64,000 nucleotides of DNA from JBLNDJ01 sp050261515 (GCA_050261515.1 JBLNDJ010000042.1:124001-188000); one strand, 5' to 3'; numbered from the stretch's first letter, positions 16,799 through 24,748 are shown. The notes: generated by a model not told the origin, from the sequence alone. Program-made: numbers and translations.

Positions 16799-17910
16799 GC
16801 GAGCGTCTGGACCTCCACCGAGAGCACCGCCGGGAGGTCGCGAACGATGGGCGCCCAGGTATCGCCCGCATCCGGAGAGGCGTAGACCTGCCCGCCGGTC
16901 GTTCCGAAGTACACGCCGCAGGAATCGAGCGCGTCGATGGCCATCGCGTCGCGCAGCACGTTGACGTAGCAATCGCGCTGGGGCAGGCCGTTGGTCAGCG
17001 GCTCCCACTCGTTGCCGCCCGTGCGGCTGCGATAGACGCGCAGCTTGCCTTCGGGCGGGAAGTGCTCCGAGTCGCTCTTAATGGGCACGACGTAAACGGT
17101 CTCGGGCTCGTGGGCGTGCACGCCGATGGGGAAGCCGAAATCACTCGGCAGGTTGCCGCTGACCTCGCGCCAGGATTCGCCCGCGTCGTCGCTGCGCATC
17201 ACGTCCCAATGCTTCTGCATAAACAGCACGTCCGGCCGCGACGGGTGCATCGCGATGCGGTGAACGCAGTGGCCGGTCTCGGCGTCCGGGTCGGGAATGT
17301 ACTGGGAGCGCAGCCCGCGGTTGATGGGCCGCCACGTCTTGCCCGCGTCGTCCGTGCGGAACGCGCCCGCGGCCGAGATGGCGATGAACATGCGCTGCGG
17401 GTTGACCGGATCGAGCAGGACGGTGTGCAGGCACATGCCGCCCGCGCCCGGCTGCCAGTGCGGACCGGAGCTGTGGCAGCGCAGCCCCGGGAGTTCCTGC
17501 CACGTCTGGCCGCCGTCGCCCGAGCGGAACAGCGCGGCGTCTTCGATGCCGGCGTAGACCGTGTCGGGATCGTTGAGCGACGGCTCGAGATGCCAGACGC
17601 GCTTGAACTCCCAGGGGTGGGGCGTGCCGTCGTACCACTGGTGCGTGCCCGTCGCGCCCTCGTATTCGAACTTGTTGCCAACGGGGGTCCACGTGCGGCC
17701 GCCGTCATCCGCGCGCTGGATCACCTGCCCGAACCAGCCGCTGGTCTGCGACGCATACAGCCGGTTCGGATCGGCGGGCGATCCCTTGACATGGTAGATT
17801 TCCCAGCCTGCGAAGTGCGGGCCGCTCACGTCCCACTGCTTGCGGCTCCCATCCGATTCGAGGACAAACGCGCCCTTGCGCGTGCCCACCAGAACGCGTA
17901 CTCTGCTCAT
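16795..17910 (-). CDS. BNR/sortilin-type beta-propeller protein
   Basis: 371 residues, no signal peptide. Repeated S/R-x-DxGxTW Asp-box motifs are visible: RADDGGRTWTPV, FRSGDGGQTWQELPG, FRTDDAGKTWRPINRG, MRSDDAGESWREVSG and ASPDAGDTWAPIVRD. They indicate a six- or seven-bladed beta-propeller as in sialidase-like and photosystem-assembly-like proteins. None of the sialidase catalytic arginines can be assigned with confidence, so an enzyme activity is not claimed. The gene sits between a HxlR regulator (15 bp gap) and the MoaD-like gene (4 bp overlap); the function of this pair is unknown. Confidence 0.8.
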   Translation of the reverse strand: MSRVRVLVGTRKGAFVLESDGSRKQWDVSGPHFAGWEIYHVKGSPADPNRLYASQTSGWFGQVIQRADDGGRTWTPVGNKFEYEGATGTHQWYDGTPHPWEFKRVWHLEPSLNDPDTVYAGIEDAALFRSGDGGQTWQELPGLRCHSSGPHWQPGAGGMCLHTVLLDPVNPQRMFIAISAAGAFRTDDAGKTWRPINRGLRSQYIPDPDAETGHCVHRIAMHPSRPDVLFMQKHWDVMRSDDAGESWREVSGNLPSDFGFPIGVHAHEPETVYVVPIKSDSEHFPPEGKLRVYRSRTGGNEWEPLTNGLPQRDCYVNVLRDAMAIDALDSCGVYFGTTGGQVYASPDAGDTWAPIVRDLPAVLSVEVQTLA

Positions 17911-17925
17911 CCCTTTTCCCCCTCG

Positions 17926-18375
17926 TCAGTCTTCAAACCGGGGCAGAAGCGGCTCGGGATCCCGTTCCCGCCACCGCCGCCGGACCTCGGCGAGCACCGC
18001 TTCGCGGTTCCGCGCCATTTTCTCGATCAGTGCGCGCGGCGCCCCAGTCCGCTCGTGACGCGCGCCCCAGATCAGCAGTTCGAGGAGCACCGGCGCCAGA
18101 TCGATGCCCTTCTTCGTAAGCCGGTAGTTCACCTTCCGCCGGTCCGTCTTTTCGGGTCCGGCGGAGATCAGGCCCGCCTCCTCGAGTCTCCGGAGGCGGT
18201 CGGCCAGGATGTTCGTCGCGATCCCCTCGCCCGACTCCTGGAACTCCCGGAACGTCCGCAGCCCCCGGACCATCAAATCGCGAACGATCAGCAGCGACCA
18301 GCGGTCCCCGAGCGTCTCCAGCGAGATGCTCACCGGGCAGCCGGAGCGCCGCGTTGTACGGAGCTTGCCGGCCAT
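17926..18375 (-). CDS. HxlR-family winged-helix transcriptional regulator
   Basis: 149 residues. The HxlR core is clear: C-PVSISLETLGDRWSLLIVRD, then LRTFREFQESGEGIATNILADRL, RLEEAGLI and the wing YRLTKKGIDLAPVL. The single early cysteine lies where redox-sensing HxlR proteins such as HypR or YodB carry theirs. It leads the operon with the BNR and MoaD-like genes. Its start has a complete leaderless-type promoter overlapped by an inverted repeat, suggesting autoregulation. Confidence 0.92.
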   Translation of the reverse strand: MAGKLRTTRRSGCPVSISLETLGDRWSLLIVRDLMVRGLRTFREFQESGEGIATNILADRLRRLEEAGLISAGPEKTDRRKVNYRLTKKGIDLAPVLLELLIWGARHERTGAPRALIEKMARNREAVLAEVRRRWRERDPEPLLPRFED

Positions 18376-18381
18376 ACCCGC

Positions 18382-18411
18382 AGCTTACGGAAAATCGCTT
18401 GTAGATTGCAA
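18382..18411 (-). promoter_or_regulatory. Promoter of the HxlR operon (leaderless type) with overlapping operator
   Basis: Minus strand: -35 TTGCAA (18406-18411), 18 bp spacer, -10 TAAGCT (18382-18387), 6 nt to the ATG at 18375. An inverted repeat CTTG-N7-CAAG at 18398-18412 covers the -35 and part of the spacer, a good place for a repressor such as the HxlR protein itself. Confidence 0.6.
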
Positions 18412-18514
18412 GTTACTTCGGGGACCACTCGTCCGGCTGAAACATGGCCGGGTGGGCACCGGCAGGAGCCGAACAGCGGTCTCAACATTCGCCTTAGCCA
18501 GGATTTAAATAAGA

Positions 18515-18520
18515 TATACT
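18515..18520 (+). promoter_or_regulatory. -10 box of the Gfo/Idh/MocA gene (leaderless type)
   Basis: TATACT ends 7 nt before the ATG at 18528; no Shine-Dalgarno lies between. The surrounding bases are AT-rich. Confidence 0.6.
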
Positions 18521-18527
18521 GCCACCC

Positions 18528-19778
18528 ATGGCAGAACAGGACCTCTCGAGAAGAAACTTTCTGAGCGCGGCTACGGCGTTCACCATCGTGAGCCCGCAGC
18601 TCGTGCGCGGCGCCGGCAGCGAGAAACTCAAGGCAGGGCTGGTCGGCTGCGGAGGGCGGGGAACCGCGGCGGCGAGCAACATCCTGACGGGGAATGAGAA
18701 CGTCGAGATCGTCGCGATGGCGGATCTGTTCGAAGATCACCTGGAGGGCTCGCTTCGCAGGCTCACGCAGGACCCCCAGTACGCGCGCATCGCCCCGCGC
18801 GTGAAGGTGGACGCGGAACATCGGTTCACGGGCTTCGACGCGTTCCAGAAACTGATCGCGAGCGACGTCGATATCGTGATGCTCTGCACGCCTCCGGGCT
18901 ACCGCCCCGAGCACTTCGAGGCCGCGGTGAACGCGAAGAAGCACGTCTTCTGCGAGAAGCCGATCGCGACCGACCCGGTGGGCACGCGCCGCTTCATGGC
19001 CGCGGCGAAGAAATCCGAGCAGCTCAAACTGTCGGTGGTCTCGGGCGCGCAGCGGCACGCCGACCGCGAGTATGTCGAGACTGTGGATAAGGTACGCAAC
19101 GGCGCGATCGGCGACATTGCCGCGCTCTACTCGCGCTACCTGAGCGGCGCGGTGTGGCACGAGCGCGAGCGCAAGCCCGAGTGGAGCGACATGGAATACG
19201 AGCACCGCAACTGGTACTCGTTCATCTGGATCTGCGGCGACCAGATGGTGGAGCAGCACTTCCACAACATCGACTTCATGAACTGGGTGATGGGGACGCA
19301 CCCGGTGAAGGTCGTCGCCTCGGGCGGCGCGGCATGGCGCCCGCGCGAGCCGATGTACGGCAACATCTACGATCACATGAGCTCGGATTTTGAGTACGCG
19401 AACGGCGTGCACCTGTCGAGCGCCTGCCGCCAGTATCCGAAGGGCTGCTACAACAAGGTTGAGGACCTGATCGTCGGGACCAAGGGCCGCACCGACGGGA
19501 AGGACCTGGGCCAGAAGGGAATCGACCCCTACGTGCAGGAGCACATCGACCTGGTGAAGAGCATCCTCGGCCAGGGGCCGTACCTGAACCAGGCGATGGC
19601 GGTGGCCGAGAGCACCATGACTTGCATCATGGCGCGCGAGTCGGCCTACTCGGGCCTCGAGATCACGTGGGATATGATCATGGCCTCGAAGCAGGACCTT
19701 CAGCCGAAGAAGTTCGGCTATGACCTGAAGATGGAGCCGGTGCCGCTGCCGATCCCGGGGCAGTATAAGTTCATCTAG
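18528..19778 (+). CDS. Tat-exported Gfo/Idh/MocA-family oxidoreductase
   Basis: 416 residues. The N-terminus is a twin-arginine signal (LSRRNFLSAATAFTIVSP). It is followed by the NAD(P)-binding Rossmann motif AGLVGCGGRGTAAASNIL and, further on, HVFCEKPIATDPVGTRRFM, which is the family's EKP signature. The C-terminal substrate domain includes WYSFIWICGDQMVEQHFHNID, with the usual catalytic-region His residues. Exported members of this family are abundant in Acidobacteria and Planctomycetes and are thought to modify sugars or polyols, with cofactor bound before export. The substrate is unknown. Confidence 0.92.
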   Translation: MAEQDLSRRNFLSAATAFTIVSPQLVRGAGSEKLKAGLVGCGGRGTAAASNILTGNENVEIVAMADLFEDHLEGSLRRLTQDPQYARIAPRVKVDAEHRFTGFDAFQKLIASDVDIVMLCTPPGYRPEHFEAAVNAKKHVFCEKPIATDPVGTRRFMAAAKKSEQLKLSVVSGAQRHADREYVETVDKVRNGAIGDIAALYSRYLSGAVWHERERKPEWSDMEYEHRNWYSFIWICGDQMVEQHFHNIDFMNWVMGTHPVKVVASGGAAWRPREPMYGNIYDHMSSDFEYANGVHLSSACRQYPKGCYNKVEDLIVGTKGRTDGKDLGQKGIDPYVQEHIDLVKSILGQGPYLNQAMAVAESTMTCIMARESAYSGLEITWDMIMASKQDLQPKKFGYDLKMEPVPLPIPGQYKFI

Positions 19779-19797
19779 GCTTCCAGTTCAGCGGATT

Positions 19798-20115
19798 CTA
19801 TTCCTGTTTGCGCCGCGTCGCTTCTTCGAGTTTGGCGGAGAGCGCGTCGATCTTGGCCTTGAGTTCGTCGATTTCCTGCCTGGTCGGGAAGCCGACCTTG
19901 TCCGCCAGGCCTTTCAGCCGGGCGCCGGCATCGCTGACGCCCTGGCCCGCTTTCCGGCCCGTTTCGAGGACCGAGGGTTCGATCTCGCGGCCTTTCTTCA
20001 CGAGCGTGCCTACGATCCTGCCGGTTTCCTCGCCGATGACGGCGGCCAGGCCGAGGCTCGCATACCATACTCCGCGCAGAGCGTTCGCAGCCGTATCACG
20101 CGGTGTCGTTGCCAT
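19798..20115 (-). CDS. Phasin-like PHA-granule-associated protein
   Basis: 105 residues. The N-terminal ~45 residues contain an apolar helix (GVWYASLGLAAVIGEETGRI), and the remainder is a charged amphipathic coiled-coil region (RQEIDELKAKIDALSAKLEE), as in PhaI/PhaF-type phasins that coat polyhydroxyalkanoate granules. Its start lies inside the end of phaR (20 bp overlap), so the two are co-transcribed. No PHA synthase, thiolase or reductase is in the window. Confidence 0.75.
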   Translation of the reverse strand: MATTPRDTAANALRGVWYASLGLAAVIGEETGRIVGTLVKKGREIEPSVLETGRKAGQGVSDAGARLKGLADKVGFPTRQEIDELKAKIDALSAKLEEATRRKQE

Positions 20116-20491
20116 GGTGTCCCTCCAGATTCTCGATCTGCTTTTCGAGGTCCTCCAGCCGCTCTCTCAGGCCCGTGACCTCCTGGCGGATGTCGTTCAG
20201 GTGGGCGACGCGCGCGCGCGACGCCTGCCAGAGGCGATCCACCGCCTTGCCGCCCGCTCGCACCATTTCGTGTAGAAACTGCGGGTTCAGCCACGTCTGC
20301 GCCTGCGCACCTTCTTCAAGGATGACTTTGGTCAGCGTCTGGGCGGTCAGGTCCTCGCCGGTCGCGTTGTCGATCACCTCGATTTCGTCGCCCGAGCGGA
20401 CCAGCGCCGCCAGTTCCGGCAGCGATACATAGGCCTTGGCGGAAGTATCGTACAGCTTGCGGTTGTCGTATCGCTTGATGACGCGGCGCAT
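20096..20491 (-). CDS. phaR: Polyhydroxyalkanoate synthesis regulator PhaR
   Basis: 131 residues. The N-terminal DNA-binding domain is typical: VIKRYDNRKLYDTSAKAYVS, then DNATGEDLTAQTLTKVILEE. The C-terminus is a coiled coil (LRERLEDLEKQIENLEG), which shortens the protein relative to some proteobacterial PhaR. Known PhaR proteins repress phasin genes and sense PHA granules; here phaR is directly upstream of and overlapping a phasin gene, so self-titration control of the pair is likely. Confidence 0.88.
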   Translation of the reverse strand: MRRVIKRYDNRKLYDTSAKAYVSLPELAALVRSGDEIEVIDNATGEDLTAQTLTKVILEEGAQAQTWLNPQFLHEMVRAGGKAVDRLWQASRARVAHLNDIRQEVTGLRERLEDLEKQIENLEGHHGNDTA

Positions 20492-20573
20492 AATGCGTGA
20501 GAAGCTTGCTAAAAGGCCCTCTCAAGCCCATTTATAACGCGGCGCGTCATGGGTGTCAAGGAGGCGGCCGGCG

Positions 20574-20960
20574 CTAACAGGCAGCCGCGAGCGAGCGGGG
20601 GTACCGGACGGCGTTATGAACGATGCTGCGTATGAGCCGCGGCTCGAAGGGCGCCGCACAGTAATCGGCGGCCCCGGCTTCCATGGCATCCAGCCAATCA
20701 TCCACTTCCGGCAGGCGGCTTACGACCACCACCGGAACCAGGCGGCCCATCTCGCGCAGCCCATTCAGCAGCGGTTCGTAGGCGGAAGGCTCCGCCGCAC
20801 AAAACACGAGATTGGCCGCTGCGCGGTCGATCGCCTTGATGCTTTCGCGGGCCGAGCGGAACGGCTCCGCGACCACGGTGTAGCGAAGCTCCGCCAGAGC
20901 CCGCGACAGCTCGGCGGCCAGATCCTGATCGAGCCCGGTCATGAGAACGTTGACGCGCAT
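20574..20960 (-). CDS. Degenerate response-regulator receiver (pseudo-receiver)
   Basis: 128 residues with the alternating beta/alpha pattern of a receiver domain and no output domain. The key residues are missing. The beta-1 acidic pair is reduced to TGLDQDL. The beta-3 phospho-acceptor region reads LVFCAAEPSAYEP, with no Asp at the expected place. The beta-5 lysine of the K-P motif is replaced in GAADYCAAPFEPRLI. Phosphorylation by a histidine kinase is therefore unlikely; a protein-protein interaction role is possible. A strong AGGAGGT precedes the start. It is upstream of, and on the same strand as, phaR, separated by 82 bp. Confidence 0.75.
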   Translation of the reverse strand: MRVNVLMTGLDQDLAAELSRALAELRYTVVAEPFRSARESIKAIDRAAANLVFCAAEPSAYEPLLNGLREMGRLVPVVVVSRLPEVDDWLDAMEAGAADYCAAPFEPRLIRSIVHNAVRYPRSLAAAC

Positions 20961-21068
20961 CGAAACCTCCTGCGTGACGCTACCAATCTATCGGCGGGAG
21001 ATGAAGTTGCGATTACGCCGGCGTGACGAATTCGGCGGCGCGGCTTCGGGGGCGTGCTCGGCGGCAGG

Positions 21069-22001
21069 CTAGCGGTCGGGGCCGCGGTTGCTGGCCGTGG
21101 CAGTGGACGTCGCCCAATATCCCGAGCGCGTGATCACGGCAAGCTGCGGGCGGTCGACCGTGAGCTCGATCCGGCGGAACGTGCCGTCGAGCTCGGGGTG
21201 CGTCGGGCTGTAGGCCAGCGTGTACTGGTTGCGTATGGTGCGCGCGATCTCCTCGGCGGTGGCCGTGGCCTCCGAGACGTCGTTCAGGTAATAGGACCGG
21301 CCGCCGGTCGTCTGGGTCAGCGCATCGAGTTCACGCTTGGCGCGTTGGGTTTCGTCGTCGTTGATCTCGCTCAGAATACCGACTCCGTAGACCAGCACGC
21401 CGCTCTGCTGCGCGCTTTTGACCACATAATCGCGCGTAACGCGGCTCTCGTTGTCCTCGCCGTCGGTAATCACGATGAGCACCTTCTTGTCCTCGTGCGC
21501 CCTCTGGAGCAGGTGCTCGATGCCGAGCCGGACGGCGTCGCGCATCGCCGTGGTGCCGTGCGTCTGAAAGGTCTTCAGGCCCTGCTCGAGCTTCGCGCGC
21601 TCGTGCGTGAAATCGGTGTCGAGGTACGTCTTCTCGTTGAAGTGGATGACGAAAACCTCATCGTCGGGATGCGACGCTTCGACCAGCGCCAGGGCCGCCG
21701 CCGCGACCTTCTGGCGTTTGTTGGTCATGCTGCCGCTGTCGTCGATGACGAGCCCGATCGACACGGGGGCGTCTTCGCGGCGGAAAACCTTGAGGTCCTG
21801 GGCCGCGCCGTTCTCATAGACGTGGAAGGCGCTTTGCGGAAGGTCCGTCACAAGGCGGCCGTCCGAGTCGAGCACGGTCGCGTGGAGCACGACCAGCCGC
21901 GAGTCGCTGCGGAAGACGACGGCGTCGTCCTGCGCCTGCGCCGCCAAAGCCAGCGCGGACAAGGCGGCCGCGAGAATCGCGAATTTGGGCGTGTGGAACA
22001 T
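21069..22001 (-). CDS. Acidobacterial VWFA-domain secreted protein
   Basis: About 310 residues with a signal peptide (FAILAAALSALALAAQAQ). The N-terminal segment VVLHATVLDSDGRLVTDLP and VYENGAAQDLKVF is typical of the acidobacterial VWFA-related family. The von Willebrand A domain has an intact MIDAS metal site: DDSGSM, the Thr in THGTTAMRD and the Asp in ITDGEDNESR. Such proteins bind ligands in a metal-dependent way outside the cytoplasm; partners are unknown. The ATG at 22001 is used; a TTG at 22025 is an alternative. It is divergent from the LD-carboxypeptidase gene. Confidence 0.88.
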   Translation of the reverse strand: MFHTPKFAILAAALSALALAAQAQDDAVVFRSDSRLVVLHATVLDSDGRLVTDLPQSAFHVYENGAAQDLKVFRREDAPVSIGLVIDDSGSMTNKRQKVAAAALALVEASHPDDEVFVIHFNEKTYLDTDFTHERAKLEQGLKTFQTHGTTAMRDAVRLGIEHLLQRAHEDKKVLIVITDGEDNESRVTRDYVVKSAQQSGVLVYGVGILSEINDDETQRAKRELDALTQTTGGRSYYLNDVSEATATAEEIARTIRNQYTLAYSPTHPELDGTFRRIELTVDRPQLAVITRSGYWATSTATASNRGPDR

Positions 22002-22072
22002 AAGGGGAAGCGCGGGCGGTGGCAAGCCTGCTTCTGTTATTGTGACGCAAAATAGGCCCGGCAGGTTTGTGT

Positions 22073-22078
22073 TATCTT
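22073..22078 (+). promoter_or_regulatory. -10 box of the LD-carboxypeptidase gene (leaderless type)
   Basis: TATCTT ends 6 nt before the ATG at 22085, with no Shine-Dalgarno. Confidence 0.5.
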
Positions 22079-22084
22079 CGCGGC

Positions 22085-23119
22085 ATGATCGGAAGGCGAG
22101 GGTTCCTGGCCGCGGGCATTGCGGCTGCCGCGGGCGGGGCTGTGCGGGGAGGCGGGGAGCCCGCGCTCGTGCGGCCGCGCGCGCTGCGGGAAGGGGACAC
22201 GGTCGGGTTGATCACGCCGGCGACCTACGTTTCCGACCCGGACCGGCTTGCGCTGGTCGATCGTACGGTCCGCTACTTCGGCCTGCGCCCGAAGCTGGGT
22301 CGCAACGTCGGCAAGCGCGTCGGTTACCTGGGCGGCACCGATCAGGAGCGAATCGACGATTTGCACTCGATGTTCCGCGACCCGGAGGTGAAGGGCGTTT
22401 TTGCCATACGCGGCGGTTACGGATCCGAGCGCCTGCTCGACCGCATCGATTACGCCCTGCTGCGCGCAAATCCGAAGGTGTTCCTCGGATACAGCGACAT
22501 CACGGCGATGCACCTGGCGATCCAGAAGCGGGCCGGGCTGGTGACCTTCCATGGCCCGGTCATGATCTCGGGCTTTTCCGAGTTCACGCAGAAGTGGTTC
22601 CGCCGCGCGCTGTTCGACACCGCGCCGGCCGGGGCGCTGACGAATCCGCCTGAGGCGAACCAGCTGCGCCCGTCTCACACGCTGCGCACGGTAAGGCCGG
22701 GGAGGGCGCGCGGGCGGCTGATCGGCGGGAACCTGACGCTCGTGACCTCGACGCTCGGGACGCCTTACGAGATCGACACGCGCGGCCGCATCCTGTTTAT
22801 CGAGGATGTGGACGAGCAGCCCTACGGCCTGGACCGCATGCTGACGCAGCTCCGCCTGGCGGGCAAGCTCGAACAGGCGGCGGGCATCGTTTTCGGCGAG
22901 TGCAGCAACTGCGGTCCGCGCGAATTCAAGCCGTCGTTCGAATCGACGTTTTCGGCGGGCGAGGTGATCGACCAGATCCTGGGGAAGCTGAGCATCCCTG
23001 TGCTCTCGGGCCTGACGATCGGCCACACCGACGACCAGCTCACGCTCCCACTGGGCGTGCCGGCGGTGCTCGATGCGGACAAAGGCGAGCTGTCGCTCGA
23101 GGAATCGGGCGTAATCTGA
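22085..23119 (+). CDS. LD-carboxypeptidase (peptidase family S66), Tat-exported
   Basis: About 344 residues. The N-terminus MIGRRGFLAAGIAAAAGG is a twin-arginine-type signal. S66 enzymes cut the L,D bond of muropeptide tetrapeptides during peptidoglycan recycling. The catalytic triad can be placed: Ser in LGYSDITAMHLA, Glu in LFIEDVDEQPYGLDRML and His in TIGHTDDQLTLPLG. The RGGYGSERLLDRID segment is also characteristic. Most recycling enzymes of this family are cytoplasmic, so an exported copy is mildly unusual, though not rare. tRNA-Leu follows 59 bp downstream. Confidence 0.92.
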   Translation: MIGRRGFLAAGIAAAAGGAVRGGGEPALVRPRALREGDTVGLITPATYVSDPDRLALVDRTVRYFGLRPKLGRNVGKRVGYLGGTDQERIDDLHSMFRDPEVKGVFAIRGGYGSERLLDRIDYALLRANPKVFLGYSDITAMHLAIQKRAGLVTFHGPVMISGFSEFTQKWFRRALFDTAPAGALTNPPEANQLRPSHTLRTVRPGRARGRLIGGNLTLVTSTLGTPYEIDTRGRILFIEDVDEQPYGLDRMLTQLRLAGKLEQAAGIVFGECSNCGPREFKPSFESTFSAGEVIDQILGKLSIPVLSGLTIGHTDDQLTLPLGVPAVLDADKGELSLEESGVI

Positions 23120-23178
23120 CGCCGCGATTTGACACCGCGCTGCTGGTCGCGGAGAATAAGTTGTAGCCAACCGAAAAT

Positions 23179-23265
23179 GCGGATGTGGCGGAATTGGCAG
23201 ACGCGCTAGATTCAGGTTCTAGTGGGGGCAACTCCGTGGAGGTTCAAGTCCTCTCATCCGCACCA
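23179..23265 (+). tRNA. tRNA-Leu (anticodon CAG)
   Basis: Acceptor strands GCGGATG and CATCCGC pair perfectly and are followed by A-CCA, so the CCA end is encoded. The anticodon stem is CTAGA/TCTAG with the loop TTCAGGT, giving CAG. A long variable arm (AGTGGGGGCAACTCC) marks it as class II. The T arm GAGG-TTCAAGT-CCTC is standard. Reads leucine CTG codons, the main Leu codon in this GC-rich genome. Confidence 0.96.
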
Positions 23266-23317
23266 AACCAGCCAGTTCACAGGCTCTACGGCTCTACGCC
23301 ATTAGTGGGGGCAACTC
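23220..23317. repeat. 15 bp direct repeat of the tRNA variable arm
   Basis: TAGTGGGGGCAACTC occurs inside tRNA-Leu (23220-23234) and again 83 bp downstream (23303-23317). Copies of tRNA pieces next to tRNA genes can be left by integration and excision of mobile elements, but no integrase is nearby and the match covers only the variable arm. Confidence 0.6.
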
Positions 23318-23485
23318 AGCCAAGTTAAACCGGTATACGCGAACTGTTTCATTCTCGCCATCCTGTTCTTGACCGTCGTAGGCATCGTGGTCGTGCTGTT
23401 CTGGCAATTCTGGGCAAAATGCGGAGCGCCTCGGAGGTGCAGTGCCCGCAATGCGGTCATCTTTTCTTGAACCGGCCTTGAAAAA

Positions 23486-24748
23486 TCACTCCACCACGGC
23501 CTGCGAAACCGCATTGTCGAAGTCGTATTGGTGCTCGCGGCCGGGCGTCTGGACGAAGAAGATCGCCACCATCCGCTCGCGGCGGTTCACCCACCAGTAC
23601 GTTCCGAACGCGCCGTCCCAGCCGTAGCTGCCGTCGGGCTTCCGCATGCGCGCCTCCGCGCCGTTGAGAACCACTTCGCCGCCCAGGCCGAACCCGACGC
23701 CCTTTGGCGGGCGCCCGATCTGCCCCAGAAAGAGATCCCCGACGTTGTTCCTCATCATGAGATCCACGGTCCAGGGGCTCAGGATGCGCTTACCGTTCCA
23801 CTCGCCGCCGTTGCAGAGCATCTGGGCGAACTGGAAGTAATCCGCCGCCGTTGAGACCAGCCCGCCCGCGCCCGAGAAATACGCCGGCGAACCAATCACG
23901 AGCGGATTCGAGGGCTTGGCGAGTCCCTTTGCGGTACGGGTGTAGATCGTCGCCAGCCGCGGACGGTCCTTCTCGGGAACGTTGAAGAACGTGTCGTTCA
24001 TCCCCAGCGGCTCGAACAGCCGGGTGCGCAGGAACTGGTCGAACGTCATCCCGGATACGATCTCCACAATCCGCCCCAGCGTGTCGAACGCCGCCAGCCC
24101 GCTGTAGCGCCAGCGCGTGCCCGGCTCAAAATCGAGCGGCAGCGCGCCCAGGCGCGGGATGAAATCGGCCAGCGTCTCGGCCGGCTTCCGAGCGCTCCGC
24201 AGTTTCATGAATTCGGCGTTAGTGGGCCCGCCGCTCGCCAGCCCCGATGTATGCGTCAGCAAGTCGATGATCGTGATGTCCCGCGCGGCCGGCACCGTGT
24301 AGGTCTTTTCCGCCGACGCCGGACGGTCGGTCATCGGCTCGGGAGCCCGCTCGGCCTCGACCAGCACGCGCGCGTTCCTGAACTCGGGAATGTATTTCGA
24401 AACGGGGTCGGTGAGCTTGAGCTTCCCCTCTTCCATCAGGATCAGCACGGCCACCGCCGTGACGGGCTTCGAGGAAGAGGCCAGGCGGAACAGCGTGTCC
24501 TTCGTCATCGGCTTCTTTGAGTCGAGGTCCATCACTCCAAGCGCCTCGTGCTGGACCACGCGGCCCCTCCGCGCGACGAGCGTGACCGCGCCCGAAAGCT
24601 GCCCGGCCTCGATCCGGCGCATGACCATGTCGTGAATCCGCTGCAGCCGTTCGGAGGAGAATCCGACCTCTTCGGGTTTTGCAGTGGGAAGGGAGGCGGC
24701 ACCGAGCGCGGCGGCAAGGGCGGCAATAAGCAGGGGGATGCGGTTCAT
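23486..24748 (-). CDS. Secreted serine hydrolase of the beta-lactamase/EstB fold
   Basis: About 420 residues with a signal peptide (LLIAALAAALGAASLPTA). The S-x-x-K nucleophile motif is in FRLASSSKPVTAVAVLILME and the second catalytic Tyr in WRYSGLAAFDTLGRIVEI. A late segment YGWDGAFGTYWWVNR fills the third-motif region. Family members include class C-like esterases, D-aminopeptidases and lipases; true cephalosporinase activity cannot be assumed. Start at 24748 has a GGAG ribosome binding site 5 nt upstream. It faces away from the redox operon and is probably unrelated to it. Confidence 0.88.
   Translation of the reverse strand: MNRIPLLIAALAAALGAASLPTAKPEEVGFSSERLQRIHDMVMRRIEAGQLSGAVTLVARRGRVVQHEALGVMDLDSKKPMTKDTLFRLASSSKPVTAVAVLILMEEGKLKLTDPVSKYIPEFRNARVLVEAERAPEPMTDRPASAEKTYTVPAARDITIIDLLTHTSGLASGGPTNAEFMKLRSARKPAETLADFIPRLGALPLDFEPGTRWRYSGLAAFDTLGRIVEIVSGMTFDQFLRTRLFEPLGMNDTFFNVPEKDRPRLATIYTRTAKGLAKPSNPLVIGSPAYFSGAGGLVSTAADYFQFAQMLCNGGEWNGKRILSPWTVDLMMRNNVGDLFLGQIGRPPKGVGFGLGGEVVLNGAEARMRKPDGSYGWDGAFGTYWWVNRRERMVAIFFVQTPGREHQYDFDNAVSQAVVE

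Noticed and set aside
16795..17910. Considered as a sialidase
   Set aside because: Asp-box repeats only define the propeller fold; catalytic arginine triad and Tyr/Glu pair could not be placed.
23318..23467. Possible small gene with a membrane helix and zinc-ribbon motif after tRNA-Leu
   Set aside because: The helix (FILAILFLTVVGIVVVLF) and the zinc-ribbon-like VQCPQCGHLF lie in different frames, and no start codon or ribosome binding site was found. At most a broken gene.
23486..24748. Considered as a class C beta-lactamase (antibiotic resistance)
   Set aside because: Only the general serine-hydrolase fold motifs are visible; the class C-specific third motif K-T-G is not evident, so resistance should not be claimed.
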